DNA of 64,000 nucleotides, from positions 4,782,501-4,846,500 of the forward strand of contig NZ_CP011509.1 of assembly GCF_001027285.1 (NCBI RefSeq). The letters are read 5' to 3'. The first letter of the stretch is position 1. Each line of letters begins with the position of its first letter. A program made the position numbers and the translations under genes. Origin of the DNA: Archangium gephyra (GTDB lineage: Bacteria; Myxococcota; Myxococcia; Myxococcales; Myxococcaceae). This document shows positions 26,671 through 38,511 of this stretch, piece after piece. The notes under the pieces are model-generated. The model was not told the origin of the DNA. It was given only the letters and a program-made list of their open reading frames with translations, and searched no databases.

Positions 26671-27210
26671 ATGAACGTGAAGACGATGGGGCGTGCCGCC
26701 GCGGTGCTGGTGGCGGGCCTGGCGGGAGCGGCCACTGCGGCCACGGCGAATGGTCCCGTGTGCAATACCGCGGCGACGGTGAGCTCGACGACGTATTACG
26801 CGTGCTCGGGCAGCAGCCACACCGCGCTCGACATTGGCGGCGTGGCGTGCGGCGAGCCCTTCTATGCCCCACTCGTGGGCAGCTACTACTACAAGCTCTA
26901 CGGCGGCTGTGCGGCCACGTGCACCGGCAATACCTGCAACGGAGGGGCGGGCAACTACTACGTGGTGACGGGCACCAGTGGCTGGGACTTCCGGATGCTC
27001 CACCTCATCACCGACGCCTACTCCGCCTCCAAGACGTGCAATGGCTGCCGGCTGGGGCAGGTGGGGGGGACCGGCAGCGCCACCTCCGCGCACGTGCACC
27101 TGGACAACCGCCAGTACGGCACGCGCAAGTCCTCCTGGTACGTCAGCGCCGGTACCACCTGCGGCTCCAGCGCCTACTGCGGCAACGTGATCGGCTACCC
27201 GACGCTCTGA
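26671..27210 (+). CDS. Secreted M23/LytM-like small protein
   Basis: GGGAGGA directly precedes ATG 26671, which opens a clear signal peptide (AAAVLVAGLAGAATA); an ATG at 26638 is less likely. The 179-residue product has H50-x3-D54 (HTALDIGG) and the pair H141-x-H143 (SAHVHLDN). This is the zinc-ligand layout of M23 endopeptidases, with FRMLHLI in place of the usual HL strand between them. It is rich in cysteine and has many Tyr/Gly/Ser, like small secreted lytic enzymes. A cell-wall endopeptidase role (bacteriolysis or self wall) is likely if the ligands hold; overall similarity is modest. Confidence 0.65.
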   Translation: MNVKTMGRAAAVLVAGLAGAATAATANGPVCNTAATVSSTTYYACSGSSHTALDIGGVACGEPFYAPLVGSYYYKLYGGCAATCTGNTCNGGAGNYYVVTGTSGWDFRMLHLITDAYSASKTCNGCRLGQVGGTGSATSAHVHLDNRQYGTRKSSWYVSAGTTCGSSAYCGNVIGYPTL

Positions 27211-27237
27211 GCTGTGGGCCGGTGGTCCGAAAAGACA

Positions 27238-27274
27238 GAAGGCGCGGAACCCGTCGGGAGGGCTCCGCGCCTTC
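27238..27274. terminator. Bidirectional hairpin
   Basis: GAAGGCGCGGA pairs perfectly with TCCGCGCCTTC (11 bp) around a 15-nt loop, between the convergent M23-like gene and the next lipoprotein gene. The plus strand continues GTCCTG without a U tract; on the minus strand TCTGTCTTTT follows the stem. Confidence 0.8.
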
Positions 27275-27306
27275 GTCCTGCCGGGCCTGTGAGCGGGCCC
27301 CGGGTG

Positions 27307-28506
27307 TTACTTGTAGTTGACCTTGGGGCAGGCGCCCTGGTCGGCCTTGAGGCGATCCTGGGCGCTCTTCACGTCCTGCTCGGTGGCGGTGACGCCCTCC
27401 TGCAGCTTGCCCTCCAGCTCACCCCAGGCCGCGTCCTTGGCCTTGAGCTCCTGGACGTTGGCCAGCGACTGCTGCTCCGCCTGCAGCTGCGCGGAGAGCG
27501 CGTCCACCGAGGCCTTGGAGGCCTCGACGAGCGAGTTGCACTTGCTGGTCAGCTCCGGCAGCAGATCGTACTGCTTCTTCTGCGGCGTCTTCTGGAACTT
27601 GGTGATGACGGCCTCGTAGATCTCCGCGGCGTTGGCGCGGGCGCCGAAGGCCATGGCCGTGTTGGCGGCGCGCTGATTGCGCAGCAGATCCAGCTGGTAG
27701 AAGCGCAGCTCGGGCGACATGTCCGCCGAGGCCTCGCCGGCCTGCGAGTGGAAGTGGGTGAAGCGGTAGGGGAACTTCAGCTCCGTCACCGTGATGTTGA
27801 CCGGCAGGGTCATCATCTTGGCCTGGAGGCAGGCGGAGAGCTGGTCCCCCTCGGGGGTGTTGGTGGGATCGAAGACGATCTCCGCCGGGGTCGCCGTGCC
27901 CTTCTTCAGGTCCACGGTGGCCTTGAGCTGGGGAGGAATCTTCGCGGCGAAGGGGGCGTAGCACTCGCACCAGGAGTCCTGCGCGAGCCGCACGGTGCCC
28001 GAGAAGTCCGAGCCCGGGTTGATGCCGAACTTGACGCTGGCGCTGCCGCCCACCTCGTGGAGGAAGGTGCTCTCGGAGGTGACCGGCTGGACGCCCGCGG
28101 GCAGGGCGGTGAGCGGCACGCGCGTGTCCACCACCTTCTGGATGCAGGCGGTGCCCTCGGGGGTGAGGTTCTCCCCGGAGATGGCGTGGGTGCCACCCTG
28201 CTCGTTGACGGTGGTCTTCACCACCACGCGGGTGGTCTCGGCCTCACCGCGCGACTTCGGATCCACCAGGCACTCCATCACCTCGGGGCGGGTGCTCAGG
28301 AGCGCGCCCACGAGGATGCCCTCGTTGGTGGGCTGGGGCAGGGTGAGGGCCTTGGGCTGGCACACCGCCACGTCGAAGGGCGGTTGGTTGGTGATGCGCA
28401 TCCGCTCCTCGGTGGTGGTCGGGCCCTGCGGCTTCTTCTGGGCCTCCTGCATGCCGGCGCAGCCGGTGACGGCGAGGACGGAGGCGATGGCGATACGGCG
28501 CATCAT
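27307..28506 (-). CDS. Lipoprotein of unknown function with C-terminal coiled coil
   Basis: The lipoprotein signal ends at VTGC (Cys16) of this 399-residue protein. The middle part contains two similar halves with conserved cysteine pairs (ECLVDPKSRG...CIQKVVDTRVPL and CECYAPF...CLQAKMMTLP) typical of AgmX/TonB-C-like myxobacterial domains. The last 110 residues are helical and Gln/Ala-rich (LSAQLQAEQQSLANVQELK), forming a probable coiled coil. GGGAG about 10 bp upstream supports the start. The gene is followed upstream by the FHA regulator on the same strand (39-bp gap), so the two may be one transcription unit. No function can be assigned. Confidence 0.7.
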   Translation of the reverse strand: MMRRIAIASVLAVTGCAGMQEAQKKPQGPTTTEERMRITNQPPFDVAVCQPKALTLPQPTNEGILVGALLSTRPEVMECLVDPKSRGEAETTRVVVKTTVNEQGGTHAISGENLTPEGTACIQKVVDTRVPLTALPAGVQPVTSESTFLHEVGGSASVKFGINPGSDFSGTVRLAQDSWCECYAPFAAKIPPQLKATVDLKKGTATPAEIVFDPTNTPEGDQLSACLQAKMMTLPVNITVTELKFPYRFTHFHSQAGEASADMSPELRFYQLDLLRNQRAANTAMAFGARANAAEIYEAVITKFQKTPQKKQYDLLPELTSKCNSLVEASKASVDALSAQLQAEQQSLANVQELKAKDAAWGELEGKLQEGVTATEQDVKSAQDRLKADQGACPKVNYK

Positions 28507-28545
28507 GCTGGGGGAACTCCCTTGGGGTTGGGGAAAAGCGAGGGC

Positions 28546-29925
<1,380 letters not shown>

Positions 29926-30065
29926 TGGCGTAGACCCTCCACCCGGGGCGGCGGACTGGGTACTTCCGCCAGCGTCGCGGGAGTTTCCTGTTTATGGGGC
30001 TAGTACGGCGGGAGCAAGCGTTAGTGTCCGGCTGTGTGGGGGGGCCGCGTCAGGGCGGCTGTAAA

Positions 30066-30100
30066 AAAGAAGCGGCCCGGGAGATTCAGCCCCCCCGGGC
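30066..30100 (-). terminator. Intrinsic terminator after the ESFPASD-motif gene
   Basis: GCCCGGG/CCCGGGC arms (30075-30081 and 30094-30100) form a 7-bp stem. Read on the minus strand it is followed by CGCTTCTTTTTTAC, a good U tract. It ends the transcript of the gene at 30131-30544. Confidence 0.85.
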
Positions 30101-30130
30101 GCGCGTGCTGGGTCGGATGTCCGGGGCCCG

Positions 30131-30544
30131 CTAGTACCGGGCGGGCGAGTCACTGGCCGGGAAGGACTCCTTGGACTCCTCGTCCACGATGTCATCCGAC
30201 GCGTTGCCGCCGGACTTCACCTTGGCGTTGGTCTGGGCCCCGGGGGAGGTGCCGCCCTTGGCCTTGAGCTTCTTGCCACCGCTGACCTGGGCACTGCCGC
30301 TGGCCTTCACGCCCTCGGTCCGGGCCAGCCGCGCACCCAGCAGGTTCTTCGCGCGCTCGGCCAGGTCCTTCTGGGCCTCCTGGTAGTCGCGGAAGAAGTC
30401 CACCAGCTCCTGGTCACCGCTCTGCTCGGCGTCCTGGATGTACTGGCCGATCTCCGAGGCTCCCTGGAGACAGTGGTAGAGCACGCTGATGACGTCGTAG
30501 TTCTCGTCCTTGGTCCCCGTGGCCTGTTCCCCTGCCTCTGCCAT
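30131..30544 (-). CDS. Hypothetical protein with ESFPASD tail motif
   Basis: The 137-residue protein has a helical N-terminal half (DVISVLYHCLQGASEIGQYI, then DFFRDYQEAQKDLAERAKNLL), like small ferritin-like or four-helix proteins. A Lys/Gly-rich spacer comes next. The C-terminus is DEESKESFPASDSPARY, containing the ESFPASD motif that recurs at the ends of many small unrelated bacterial proteins and whose role is unknown to me. No signal peptide is visible. It lies upstream of, and reads away from, the FHA regulator. Confidence 0.65.
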   Translation of the reverse strand: MAEAGEQATGTKDENYDVISVLYHCLQGASEIGQYIQDAEQSGDQELVDFFRDYQEAQKDLAERAKNLLGARLARTEGVKASGSAQVSGGKKLKAKGGTSPGAQTNAKVKSGGNASDDIVDEESKESFPASDSPARY

Positions 30545-30653
30545 CGTCCACCTCCGTGGGTGAGGAATTGCTCCGGGCAACCTGCGCACGGTGGGAGGAG
30601 GACGCCCGGGGAGCACGGCTGGCCGCCTGCTCCCGGAGGCGCGGGGCCGGGAC
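30545..30653. other. Short spacer without a gene
   Basis: About 110 bp between two minus-strand genes; no clear promoter or hairpin is seen. Confidence 0.3.
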
Positions 30654-30911
30654 TCAGGCCTGGAGCATCGGGTCGAGCCGCCCCTCGCTCTCCAGCCGGG
30701 CCAGGTCGGAGTAGCCGCCCACGTGGGTGTCGCCGATCCAGATCTGCGGCACGGTCCGCTGGCCGCCGCTCATCTCCACCAGCTTCGACCGCATGTCGTC
30801 GTCGCCGGTGACGTCCAGCTCCTCGTACTTCACGCCCTTGCGCGTCAGCAGATCCTTGGCCCGGACGCAGTAGCCGCAATAGGTGGTGGTGTAGATTTTC
30901 ACGGGCTTCAC
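30654..30911 (-). CDS. grxC: Glutaredoxin (class I, GrxC-like)
   Basis: The 85-residue protein has the dithiol active site C12-G-Y-C15, the cis-proline strand TVPQIWIG and the GGYSDL glutathione-binding segment. It reduces protein disulfides and ribonucleotide reductase using glutathione in the cytoplasm. The GTG start at 30911 has GAGGAGG 8 bp upstream. It is separated from groEL by two hairpins, so it has its own expression. Confidence 0.93.
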   Translation of the reverse strand: MKPVKIYTTTYCGYCVRAKDLLTRKGVKYEELDVTGDDDMRSKLVEMSGGQRTVPQIWIGDTHVGGYSDLARLESEGRLDPMLQA

Positions 30912-30996
30912 GCGTGTCCTCCTCGTGTCTTTCTCCAAACTAAGGGGGAGGGGGACGCCACGCCACCCTGCGCATGCTCGGCTCCCTGAAACGCGA

Positions 30997-31031
30997 ACGG
31001 CCCCCGGCTCCACGAGGGAACCGGAGGCCGT
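30997..31031 (-). terminator. Second hairpin downstream of groEL
   Basis: An 11-bp stem with one mismatch (ACGGCCCCCGG with CCGGAGGCCGT). It lies behind the stronger hairpin at 31042-31070 and gives the groESL transcript a double terminator. Confidence 0.6.
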
Positions 31032-31041
31032 CCGAGAGACA

Positions 31042-31070
31042 CTGGAGCGCGGGAGGCACCCGCGCTCCAG
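31042..31070 (-). terminator. Terminator of the groESL operon
   Basis: A perfect 12-bp stem (CTGGAGCGCGGG with CCCGCGCTCCAG) and 5-nt loop begins 13 bp after the groEL stop. Confidence 0.8.
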
Positions 31071-31083
31071 GGCCTGGGGGCGA

Positions 31084-33068
<1,985 letters not shown>

Positions 33069-33148
33069 GGTCTGTCTCCTTCAGCTGGGGCGCCCCGGCG
33101 GGCGGGGCACCCATGGGGGTGGGAATAAGGGCCTTGCGACCCGGGCCG

Positions 33149-33175
33149 TTAGCACTCGCACCTCGCGAGTGCCAA
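33149..33175 (-). promoter_or_regulatory. CIRCE operator (HrcA binding site) of groESL
   Basis: TTAGCACTC-N9-GAGTGCCAA differs from the consensus TTAGCACTC-N9-GAGTGCTAA at one base. It lies just downstream of the promoter, where HrcA binding would block transcription until heat stress. Read on the minus strand the arm order is reversed but the element is palindromic. Confidence 0.95.
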
Positions 33176-33191
33176 TCAGCGAGCGCGCGGG

Positions 33192-33219
33192 ATAATAACC
33201 AGCGAAGTCGACCCGTCAA
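33192..33219 (-). promoter_or_regulatory. Sigma-70-type promoter of groESL
   Basis: On the minus strand TTGACG (33214-33219) and TATTAT (33192-33197) are 16 bp apart, 17 bp before the CIRCE element. Both boxes are near consensus. Confidence 0.85.
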
Positions 33220-33473
33220 GCGAGCCGGGACCGCGGGGAGGGGTTCTGCCAAGTCCCCGTCACAACTGGATTTTTCCCCTCTGTCTTCCTGTGGACGTCG
33301 GGGGCCGGACAGGGAGGGCGCGCCACCATTTCTGGCAGTCCCAGGGGGCGAGTGCCAGCGTAAGTACCCGGAATGACTCAGGGTCCTTTTGCCGCAGGTG
33401 GGGGGGCGTTGGTAACTTTTACGGGGCGTCCCCGGCCCGCAAAACCCTCGGGGGCGTTGGAGGTCGAGAGTCC
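33220..33473. other. Spacer upstream of the hypothetical pair
   Basis: This 254-bp gap holds no gene. It should carry the plus-strand promoter of the gene at 33474, but I find no convincing boxes; GGAGG near 33459 is the ribosome-binding site. Confidence 0.35.
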
Positions 33474-34067
33474 ATGAGTCAACTGGTGACGGCCCCGTCG
33501 TTGAAGGAGTTCTTCAAGGCGCTGTTGGAAGAAGTCATCCGGCGCCAGAAGCTCGCCGTCGGGGAGACGACTGAGTTCTACCTGGTCAACCTGCTGTCCG
33601 AGTTCGCCTGCACCGACAACCTGTTCAGCAAGGGAGAGGACGGGCGCAAGGAGCAGGAGCCGCTGGCGATGCTCTACCACCGCTCGCTGCAGCAGCAGCG
33701 CGACGAGCGCATCCGCACCCTGAGGCGCCTGGGCGACGTGTCGCTCTACCAGGCCGGCTTCTTCTCCGGCGCGCTGCGCGAGGGCCCCGTGGGCCAGGAC
33801 TACTACATCCAGATGGGCGGCGCGGCGTACGGGCAGCTGGCGGACCTGGCGCCCGCCGCGGGCTTCGCCGCCGTCTACCGGGAGCTGAGCGCCCGCTTCC
33901 GCGCCCTGGTGGACGTGCTGGAGGAGATCGCCGCGCGCGGGCTGGTGCAGAACGGCCCCTCGGGCGCCCTCAAGGTGTACGAGAGCTGGGTGCGCACCGG
34001 CAACGACAAGCTGGAGCAGGTGCTGGTGGATGCCGGCCTGGTGATGCCCAAGGGCCTGCCGAACTGA
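33474..34067 (+). CDS. Conserved-looking hypothetical protein, first of a pair
   Basis: The ATG at 33474 is preceded by GGAGG. The 197-residue soluble product is helical (LKEFFKALLEEVIRRQKLAVGE, YLVNLLSEFACTD) with no signal peptide or known motif. It is followed after 16 bp by another hypothetical of similar size and then Nudix, all on the plus strand. No family recognised. Confidence 0.7.
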   Translation: MSQLVTAPSLKEFFKALLEEVIRRQKLAVGETTEFYLVNLLSEFACTDNLFSKGEDGRKEQEPLAMLYHRSLQQQRDERIRTLRRLGDVSLYQAGFFSGALREGPVGQDYYIQMGGAAYGQLADLAPAAGFAAVYRELSARFRALVDVLEEIAARGLVQNGPSGALKVYESWVRTGNDKLEQVLVDAGLVMPKGLPN

Positions 34068-34083
34068 AGCCGGGAGGCCATGA

Positions 34084-34725
34084 ATGATAGGCCGAGTGCA
34101 GGAGCACCTGGAGGCCATCTACGGCATCACCTGCGCCGCCCGGGCGGAGGGCTTCGTGGTGGATCGCGAGGCCGCCGTCCAGCTGGGCGCCACCGGACGC
34201 AGCGAGGAGGAGCTGCTCGTCCACGAGTCGGAGGGAGATCTGGAGATGGCCCTCTACCTCGCCCCCGCGCTGCTCCACCGCCTCAAGCCCTACGAGAGCG
34301 GCCCCGTGGACTCGCTGCTGGAGTCTGAGCTGGACGGCTTCTGCCAGCTCGCCGAGGGCGTCTCCCACTTCCTCTACGTGGCGCACACCGCCACACATGG
34401 GCGTACCGTCTCGCTGCTGGAGCTGGAGGCGCAGGCGGAGGTGGACAAGTTCGCGCTGTGCGTGCTGCACCGGTGGGGCGAGGGGGTGGGGGCGTGGGCG
34501 GAGGAGCTGCTGAGGCGGCTGTTCGACCGGGTGTCCTACCGGGAGCGGCTGTCCGCGGCGGAGCGCTGGCGGTACGAGGAGGCCAACCGGCTGTCACGCA
34601 ACTTCTGCTCCCGGCTGATGGGACACGTGACGGGGCGGCGGCTGGAGCGGCTGCTGACGGACCTGCGTTACGCGTACCGGTTGGGAGCAGAAGCCAAGCT
34701 GCGGCATTTCGGACAAGTCTCCTGA
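34084..34725 (+). CDS. Conserved-looking hypothetical protein, second of a pair
   Basis: The 213-residue product is soluble, acidic and helical: GDLEMALYLAPALLHRL, then FCQLAEGVSHFLYVAHTATH. It is Arg-rich in the C-terminal third (SRLMGHVTGRRLERLLTDLRYAYRLG). No signal or known motif. It lies 16 bp after its partner, suggesting cotranscription and joint function. Confidence 0.7.
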   Translation: MIGRVQEHLEAIYGITCAARAEGFVVDREAAVQLGATGRSEEELLVHESEGDLEMALYLAPALLHRLKPYESGPVDSLLESELDGFCQLAEGVSHFLYVAHTATHGRTVSLLELEAQAEVDKFALCVLHRWGEGVGAWAEELLRRLFDRVSYRERLSAAERWRYEEANRLSRNFCSRLMGHVTGRRLERLLTDLRYAYRLGAEAKLRHFGQVS

Positions 34726-34758
34726 CCGCTGGAGCCGGGCATCGGTTAACTTGGGAGC

Positions 34759-35241
34759 ATGCCCCGTGAGGCGTCCGCCGGAGGAATAGTCATCCGAGAG
34801 CAGGGGGGCGAGCTGGAGGTGGCCGTCATCCGGCCCCACGGCCGCTCCCTGTGGGCGCTTCCCAAGGGGCATGTGGACCCGGGGGAGACGCCCGAGCAGA
34901 CCGCCGTGCGCGAGGTGTGGGAGGAGACGGGCCTGAAGGCCACGCTCGTCGCGCCACTGGGGGAGATCCGCTACGTCTACCAGTTCCGCGGGCAGCGCAT
35001 CTTCAAGCGGGTGCACTTCTACCTGTTCCGCTACCAGTCCGGGGTGCTGGGGGACATCCAGCACGCGGGGCACCGGGTGGAGGTGGACGAGACGCGCTGG
35101 GTGCCACTGGTGCGGGTGGCGGCGCTGCTGGGCTACAAGGGCGAGAAGGCCATCGCCGCGCGCGCGGCCAGGATGCTGCTGCGCGCGGGGGCCAGCCTCG
35201 CCCTGTCCGGGGTGCTGCGCCCGGAGGGCTCCGGCGACTAG
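34759..35241 (+). CDS. Nudix hydrolase
   Basis: The Nudix box is complete, [20 protein letters not shown] then TG (residues 37-58), with the REVWEE core that binds Mg2+. The 160-residue size is usual. Nudix enzymes cleave nucleoside diphosphates linked to another moiety; this subgroup resembles general housecleaning or (di)adenosine-polyphosphate hydrolases, but the substrate cannot be read from sequence. Its last four bases overlap the end of the convergent rpoZ. Confidence 0.93.
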   Translation: MPREASAGGIVIREQGGELEVAVIRPHGRSLWALPKGHVDPGETPEQTAVREVWEETGLKATLVAPLGEIRYVYQFRGQRIFKRVHFYLFRYQSGVLGDIQHAGHRVEVDETRWVPLVRVAALLGYKGEKAIAARAARMLLRAGASLALSGVLRPEGSGD

Positions 35242-35483
35242 GCGCCGTTGGCCTTCTCGGACGCCGCGTACTTGCCGGTGAGGGCCTCGCGCACGTCCCG
35301 GTCGAACTTCACGTGGCCGGTGGCCACCTCGCGCAGCGAGAGCACGGGCGGCTTGTTCTTCGAGGTGTCGATGATGGGGCGGGCGCCGGCCATGAGCTGA
35401 CGGGCGCGCTTGGCCGCCAGCAGCACGAGCGCGAAGCGGTTGTCGACCAGGGGGAGGCAGTCTTCGACTGTGACGCGAGCCAT
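35238..35483 (-). CDS. rpoZ: RNA polymerase omega subunit
   Basis: The 81-residue protein starts [30 protein letters not shown], the N-terminal signature of omega, which supports assembly of the RNA polymerase beta' subunit. AAGGA lies 10 bp upstream of the start. The terminal codon overlaps the Nudix stop, so neither gene has a downstream terminator. Confidence 0.95.
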   Translation of the reverse strand: MARVTVEDCLPLVDNRFALVLLAAKRARQLMAGARPIIDTSKNKPPVLSLREVATGHVKFDRDVREALTGKYAASEKANGA

Positions 35484-35561
35484 GGTGGGAAACGTCCTTC
35501 GCTAAGTACTGGGGAAGAAAGGATTCAACCTAGAGAGGGACCCCCACCGAGTCAAGGAAGG

Positions 35562-37055
35562 ATGAAGCGCCCCGTGGGGCAGGGGAAGGAGCGCGGGGGC
35601 CCGGCTGCCCGTGTGCTACCCTTGTCTGGCGCTGAACGGACCCGCCCGGCTGACGCCGCCCTGGACCTCTCCTTCCTCGTGACCTCCATCCTCCGATCCC
35701 CCGAGACCGAGTGGGAGCAGCCCGGAATCGTCCCCCGGGGAGGCGTGTGGAACCCCCGGATCGTTTGGGTGCTCTGTGCGGTCGTCCTGGCCTTCTGGGG
35801 GGTGGATGCCCTCTACCTGGGCCGCTTCAGCTCCTGGATGCTGGGCGTCCGCGTCGTGTGGGCCGTGAGCCTGCTGGTCTACACGTACCTGCTCCGCGGG
35901 GTGCCCTTGTCGTGGGTGGGTCCGCTCACGGACCTCAACGCGCTGATCTCCACGGCCTGTGTCCTGGGGCTCACCGTGGAGATGGGGGGCGTGGGCGGCC
36001 CCTACTTCATCATGGTGCCCGCCCTGCCGCTGGCCATCACCCTCATCTACCGGCGGCACGTGCGGTCCGTAATCGTATGCGGCGGGGTGGGGATCGCCGG
36101 GACCCTCCTGCTCTTGTGGAGGGGGAGCCACACGCCCACCCAGGCGTTGACCTGGCTCTCGGTGGTGGTGGGAATCGCCCTGCTCGCGGCGTACTTCGCC
36201 CACCAGACGTTCCAGGTGCAGCGGGCCGAGCAGCAGGCCCGGATCGAGCGCGCCCGCCGCGAGTCGCTCGAGGCACTGGCCTTCAGCGAGCACCGCCGGG
36301 CCCAGTCGGAGAAGCTGGCCATCGTCGGGCGGCTGGCGTCGGGCGTGGCGCATGAGATCAACAACCCGCTGGCCTACGTGGGCTCCAACGTCAACTTCGT
36401 GCACACCGAGCTGCTGGAGGCGAGGGAGCTCGACCGGGAGGAGCTGGCCGAGGTGCTCGCGGAGACGCGCCTGGGCCTCCAGCACATCCAGCAGATCGTC
36501 TCGGACCTGAGGGGCTTCGCGCGCATGGACGCGAACGAGCCCATGGCGTGCTCGCTGGCGGACGTGGCGGCCGATGCCCTGAAGCTGGCCTCGCTCCGGT
36601 TGAAGCACGTGTCCTTCCTGCATGTGGACGTGCCCGCGGACCTGCCGGAGATCTTCGTCGTGCGGCAACGGCTGGTGCAGGTGGTGCTCAACCTGCTGAT
36701 CAACGCCGGAGACGTGCTGGAGTCCCACCCGGTGCCGGGCAGCGAGGTGCGGTTGATCGGCCGCGCCGAGCAGGAGCGCGTGGTGCTGCTCGTCGAGGAC
36801 AACGGGCCCGGTTTCGCCCCGCAGGTGCTGTCCCGGCTCTTCGAGGCCTTCTTCACCACCAAGAGCCCCGACAAGGGCACCGGCCTGGGGCTGACCCTGT
36901 CGCGCGAGCTGGTGGAGCAGTTCGGCGGCGCGCTCTCCGCCAGCAACCGACCGGAGGGGGGGGCCCGCCTGCGCATCGAGTTCCCCCTGCACCGGGCCGA
37001 GCGCTCCGAGGAGCCCTCCCGCGGGCCGGAGGACAGCGAGCGCGGAGCCGCCTGA
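35562..37055 (+). CDS. Membrane-bound sensor histidine kinase
   Basis: About six membrane helices (from VWVLCAVVLAFWGVDAL to LSVVVGIALLAAYFA) precede a HisKA domain whose phospho-acceptor is His264 in GVAHEINNPLAYV. The HATPase_c domain has N box VLNLLINAGDV, G1 VEDNGPGFA and G2 GTGLGLTLSREL. No receiver or sensory PAS domain is visible, so the input is the membrane part. The start is uncertain; ATG 35562 follows an AAGGAAGG too closely, and other starts exist within the next 120 bases. No response regulator is adjacent, so it is an orphan kinase. Confidence 0.88.
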   Translation: MKRPVGQGKERGGPAARVLPLSGAERTRPADAALDLSFLVTSILRSPETEWEQPGIVPRGGVWNPRIVWVLCAVVLAFWGVDALYLGRFSSWMLGVRVVWAVSLLVYTYLLRGVPLSWVGPLTDLNALISTACVLGLTVEMGGVGGPYFIMVPALPLAITLIYRRHVRSVIVCGGVGIAGTLLLLWRGSHTPTQALTWLSVVVGIALLAAYFAHQTFQVQRAEQQARIERARRESLEALAFSEHRRAQSEKLAIVGRLASGVAHEINNPLAYVGSNVNFVHTELLEARELDREELAEVLAETRLGLQHIQQIVSDLRGFARMDANEPMACSLADVAADALKLASLRLKHVSFLHVDVPADLPEIFVVRQRLVQVVLNLLINAGDVLESHPVPGSEVRLIGRAEQERVVLLVEDNGPGFAPQVLSRLFEAFFTTKSPDKGTGLGLTLSRELVEQFGGALSASNRPEGGARLRIEFPLHRAERSEEPSRGPEDSERGAA

Positions 37056-37207
37056 GCCTCACACGGCCCGTTCGCTCTCGCGCACTTCCGCGTCGAAGCG
37101 CTCTCCCGGTCGCGCTCTTCACGAACTTGTCCGACAGTTGGACAACTTTTCCGAGACCGTGCCCGACAGGGGCGGCCATGACAGAGTGTGCCCCCCCGGA
37201 GAGCCCC

Positions 37208-38386
37208 ATGCACCGCGTCCTCCCGCTGATCGCCGCCTTTGCCCTGTGCGCCCTCGCCTGTGAGCGGAAGTCCCCGCCGCCACCGGCCCCCGCTCCCGCC
37301 ACCTCGGAGCAACGTGCCCCCACGCAGGAGGGGCCCCTCGTCATCGGCTCGTTGGGGAGTCTCACGGGCTCGGAGGCCTCGTTCGGCACCGTGGTGCGCG
37401 ATGGCATCCAGTTCGCCGTGGAGCAGGTGAATGCCGAGGGCGGCGTGAAGGGCCGCAAGGTGGAGCTGCGCGCCTATGACACCCAGGGCAAGCTCGAGGA
37501 GTCCGTGGCCGCGGCCAAGCGCCTCCTCACGCAGGACAAGGTGGTGCTCATCCTCGGAGACGTGACGTCGTCCGGCTCGCTGGCCATCGCCGACGCGGTG
37601 CAGGCGGCCCGGGTGCCCATGGTGACGCCCTCGTCCACCCACCCGGATGTCACCCGGAAGGGCGACTTCGTCTTCCGCACCTGCTTCATCGATCCCTTCC
37701 AGGGTGGCGCCATGGCCCGCTTCGCCCGGGAGAACCTGAAGCTCGAGCGCGTGGCGGTGATGCACGACAGCAAGAACGCCTCTTCCCTCGGCCTGAGCGA
37801 GGCCTTCACCGAGGCCTTCAAGAAGCGGGGCGGGACGGTGGTGGCGGTGGAGAGCTACGCCAAGGGGGACTCGGACTACCGCGCGCCGCTGCTGGCGGTG
37901 AAGAAGGCGAAGCCCCAGGCCCTGTACCTGCCGGGCTTCTACAGCGAGGTGGGGGTCATCGCCCGCCAGGCGCGCGAGATGGGCCTGACGATGCCGCTGC
38001 TGGGCGGCGATGGCTGGGAGTCGGACCGCATCTTCGAGCTCGCGGGCGGTGCGCTGGAGGGCGCCTACTACTCCTCGCACTACGCCGAGGACAACCCCGC
38101 CCCCGAGCTCCAGCGCTTCATCACCTCGTTCCGCGAGCGCTACGGCCGCTCTCCCGAGGCCGCCTCCGCGCTGGGCTATGACGCCGCGAAGGTGGCGCTC
38201 GCGGCCATCGAGCGGGCGAAGTCGCTCTCCGGCCCGGACATCCGCGACGCGCTCGCGAGCACGAAGGACCATCCCGGCGCCACGGGCACCCTCACCCTGG
38301 ACGCGGACCGCAACCCGGTGAAGCCCGCCGTCATTCTCACGATTCGCGAAGGCAAGCGCCGGTTCGCCGCCGCCGTGACACCTTGA
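37208..38386 (+). CDS. Branched-chain-type ABC substrate-binding lipoprotein
   Basis: The 392-residue protein has a lipoprotein signal ending LCALAC (Cys18). A Peripla_BP_6 fold follows: IGSLGSLTGSEASFGTVVRDGIQFAVEQVN at its start, then ILGDVTSSGSLAIADAVQ and MVTPSSTHPDVT. LivJ-like proteins deliver amino acids or amides to ABC importers. No permease or ATPase genes adjoin it; the upstream gene is the histidine kinase, so it may be a sensory partner. The start ATG 37208 fits the signal; ATG 37178 would add ten residues. Confidence 0.9.
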   Translation: MHRVLPLIAAFALCALACERKSPPPPAPAPATSEQRAPTQEGPLVIGSLGSLTGSEASFGTVVRDGIQFAVEQVNAEGGVKGRKVELRAYDTQGKLEESVAAAKRLLTQDKVVLILGDVTSSGSLAIADAVQAARVPMVTPSSTHPDVTRKGDFVFRTCFIDPFQGGAMARFARENLKLERVAVMHDSKNASSLGLSEAFTEAFKKRGGTVVAVESYAKGDSDYRAPLLAVKKAKPQALYLPGFYSEVGVIARQAREMGLTMPLLGGDGWESDRIFELAGGALEGAYYSSHYAEDNPAPELQRFITSFRERYGRSPEAASALGYDAAKVALAAIERAKSLSGPDIRDALASTKDHPGATGTLTLDADRNPVKPAVILTIREGKRRFAAAVTP

Positions 38387-38511
38387 ACCCTCTTGGAGCC
38401 CTCTTGCTCCTTGCTGTCTCACGGCAGTTTTCCACCGGAGAACATCCGCTTTCTTTTGAGGGATGACGACTGGCCTGGAGTGCGGATGTTGGGTGCGCTC
38501 CGGGAGGGTCT

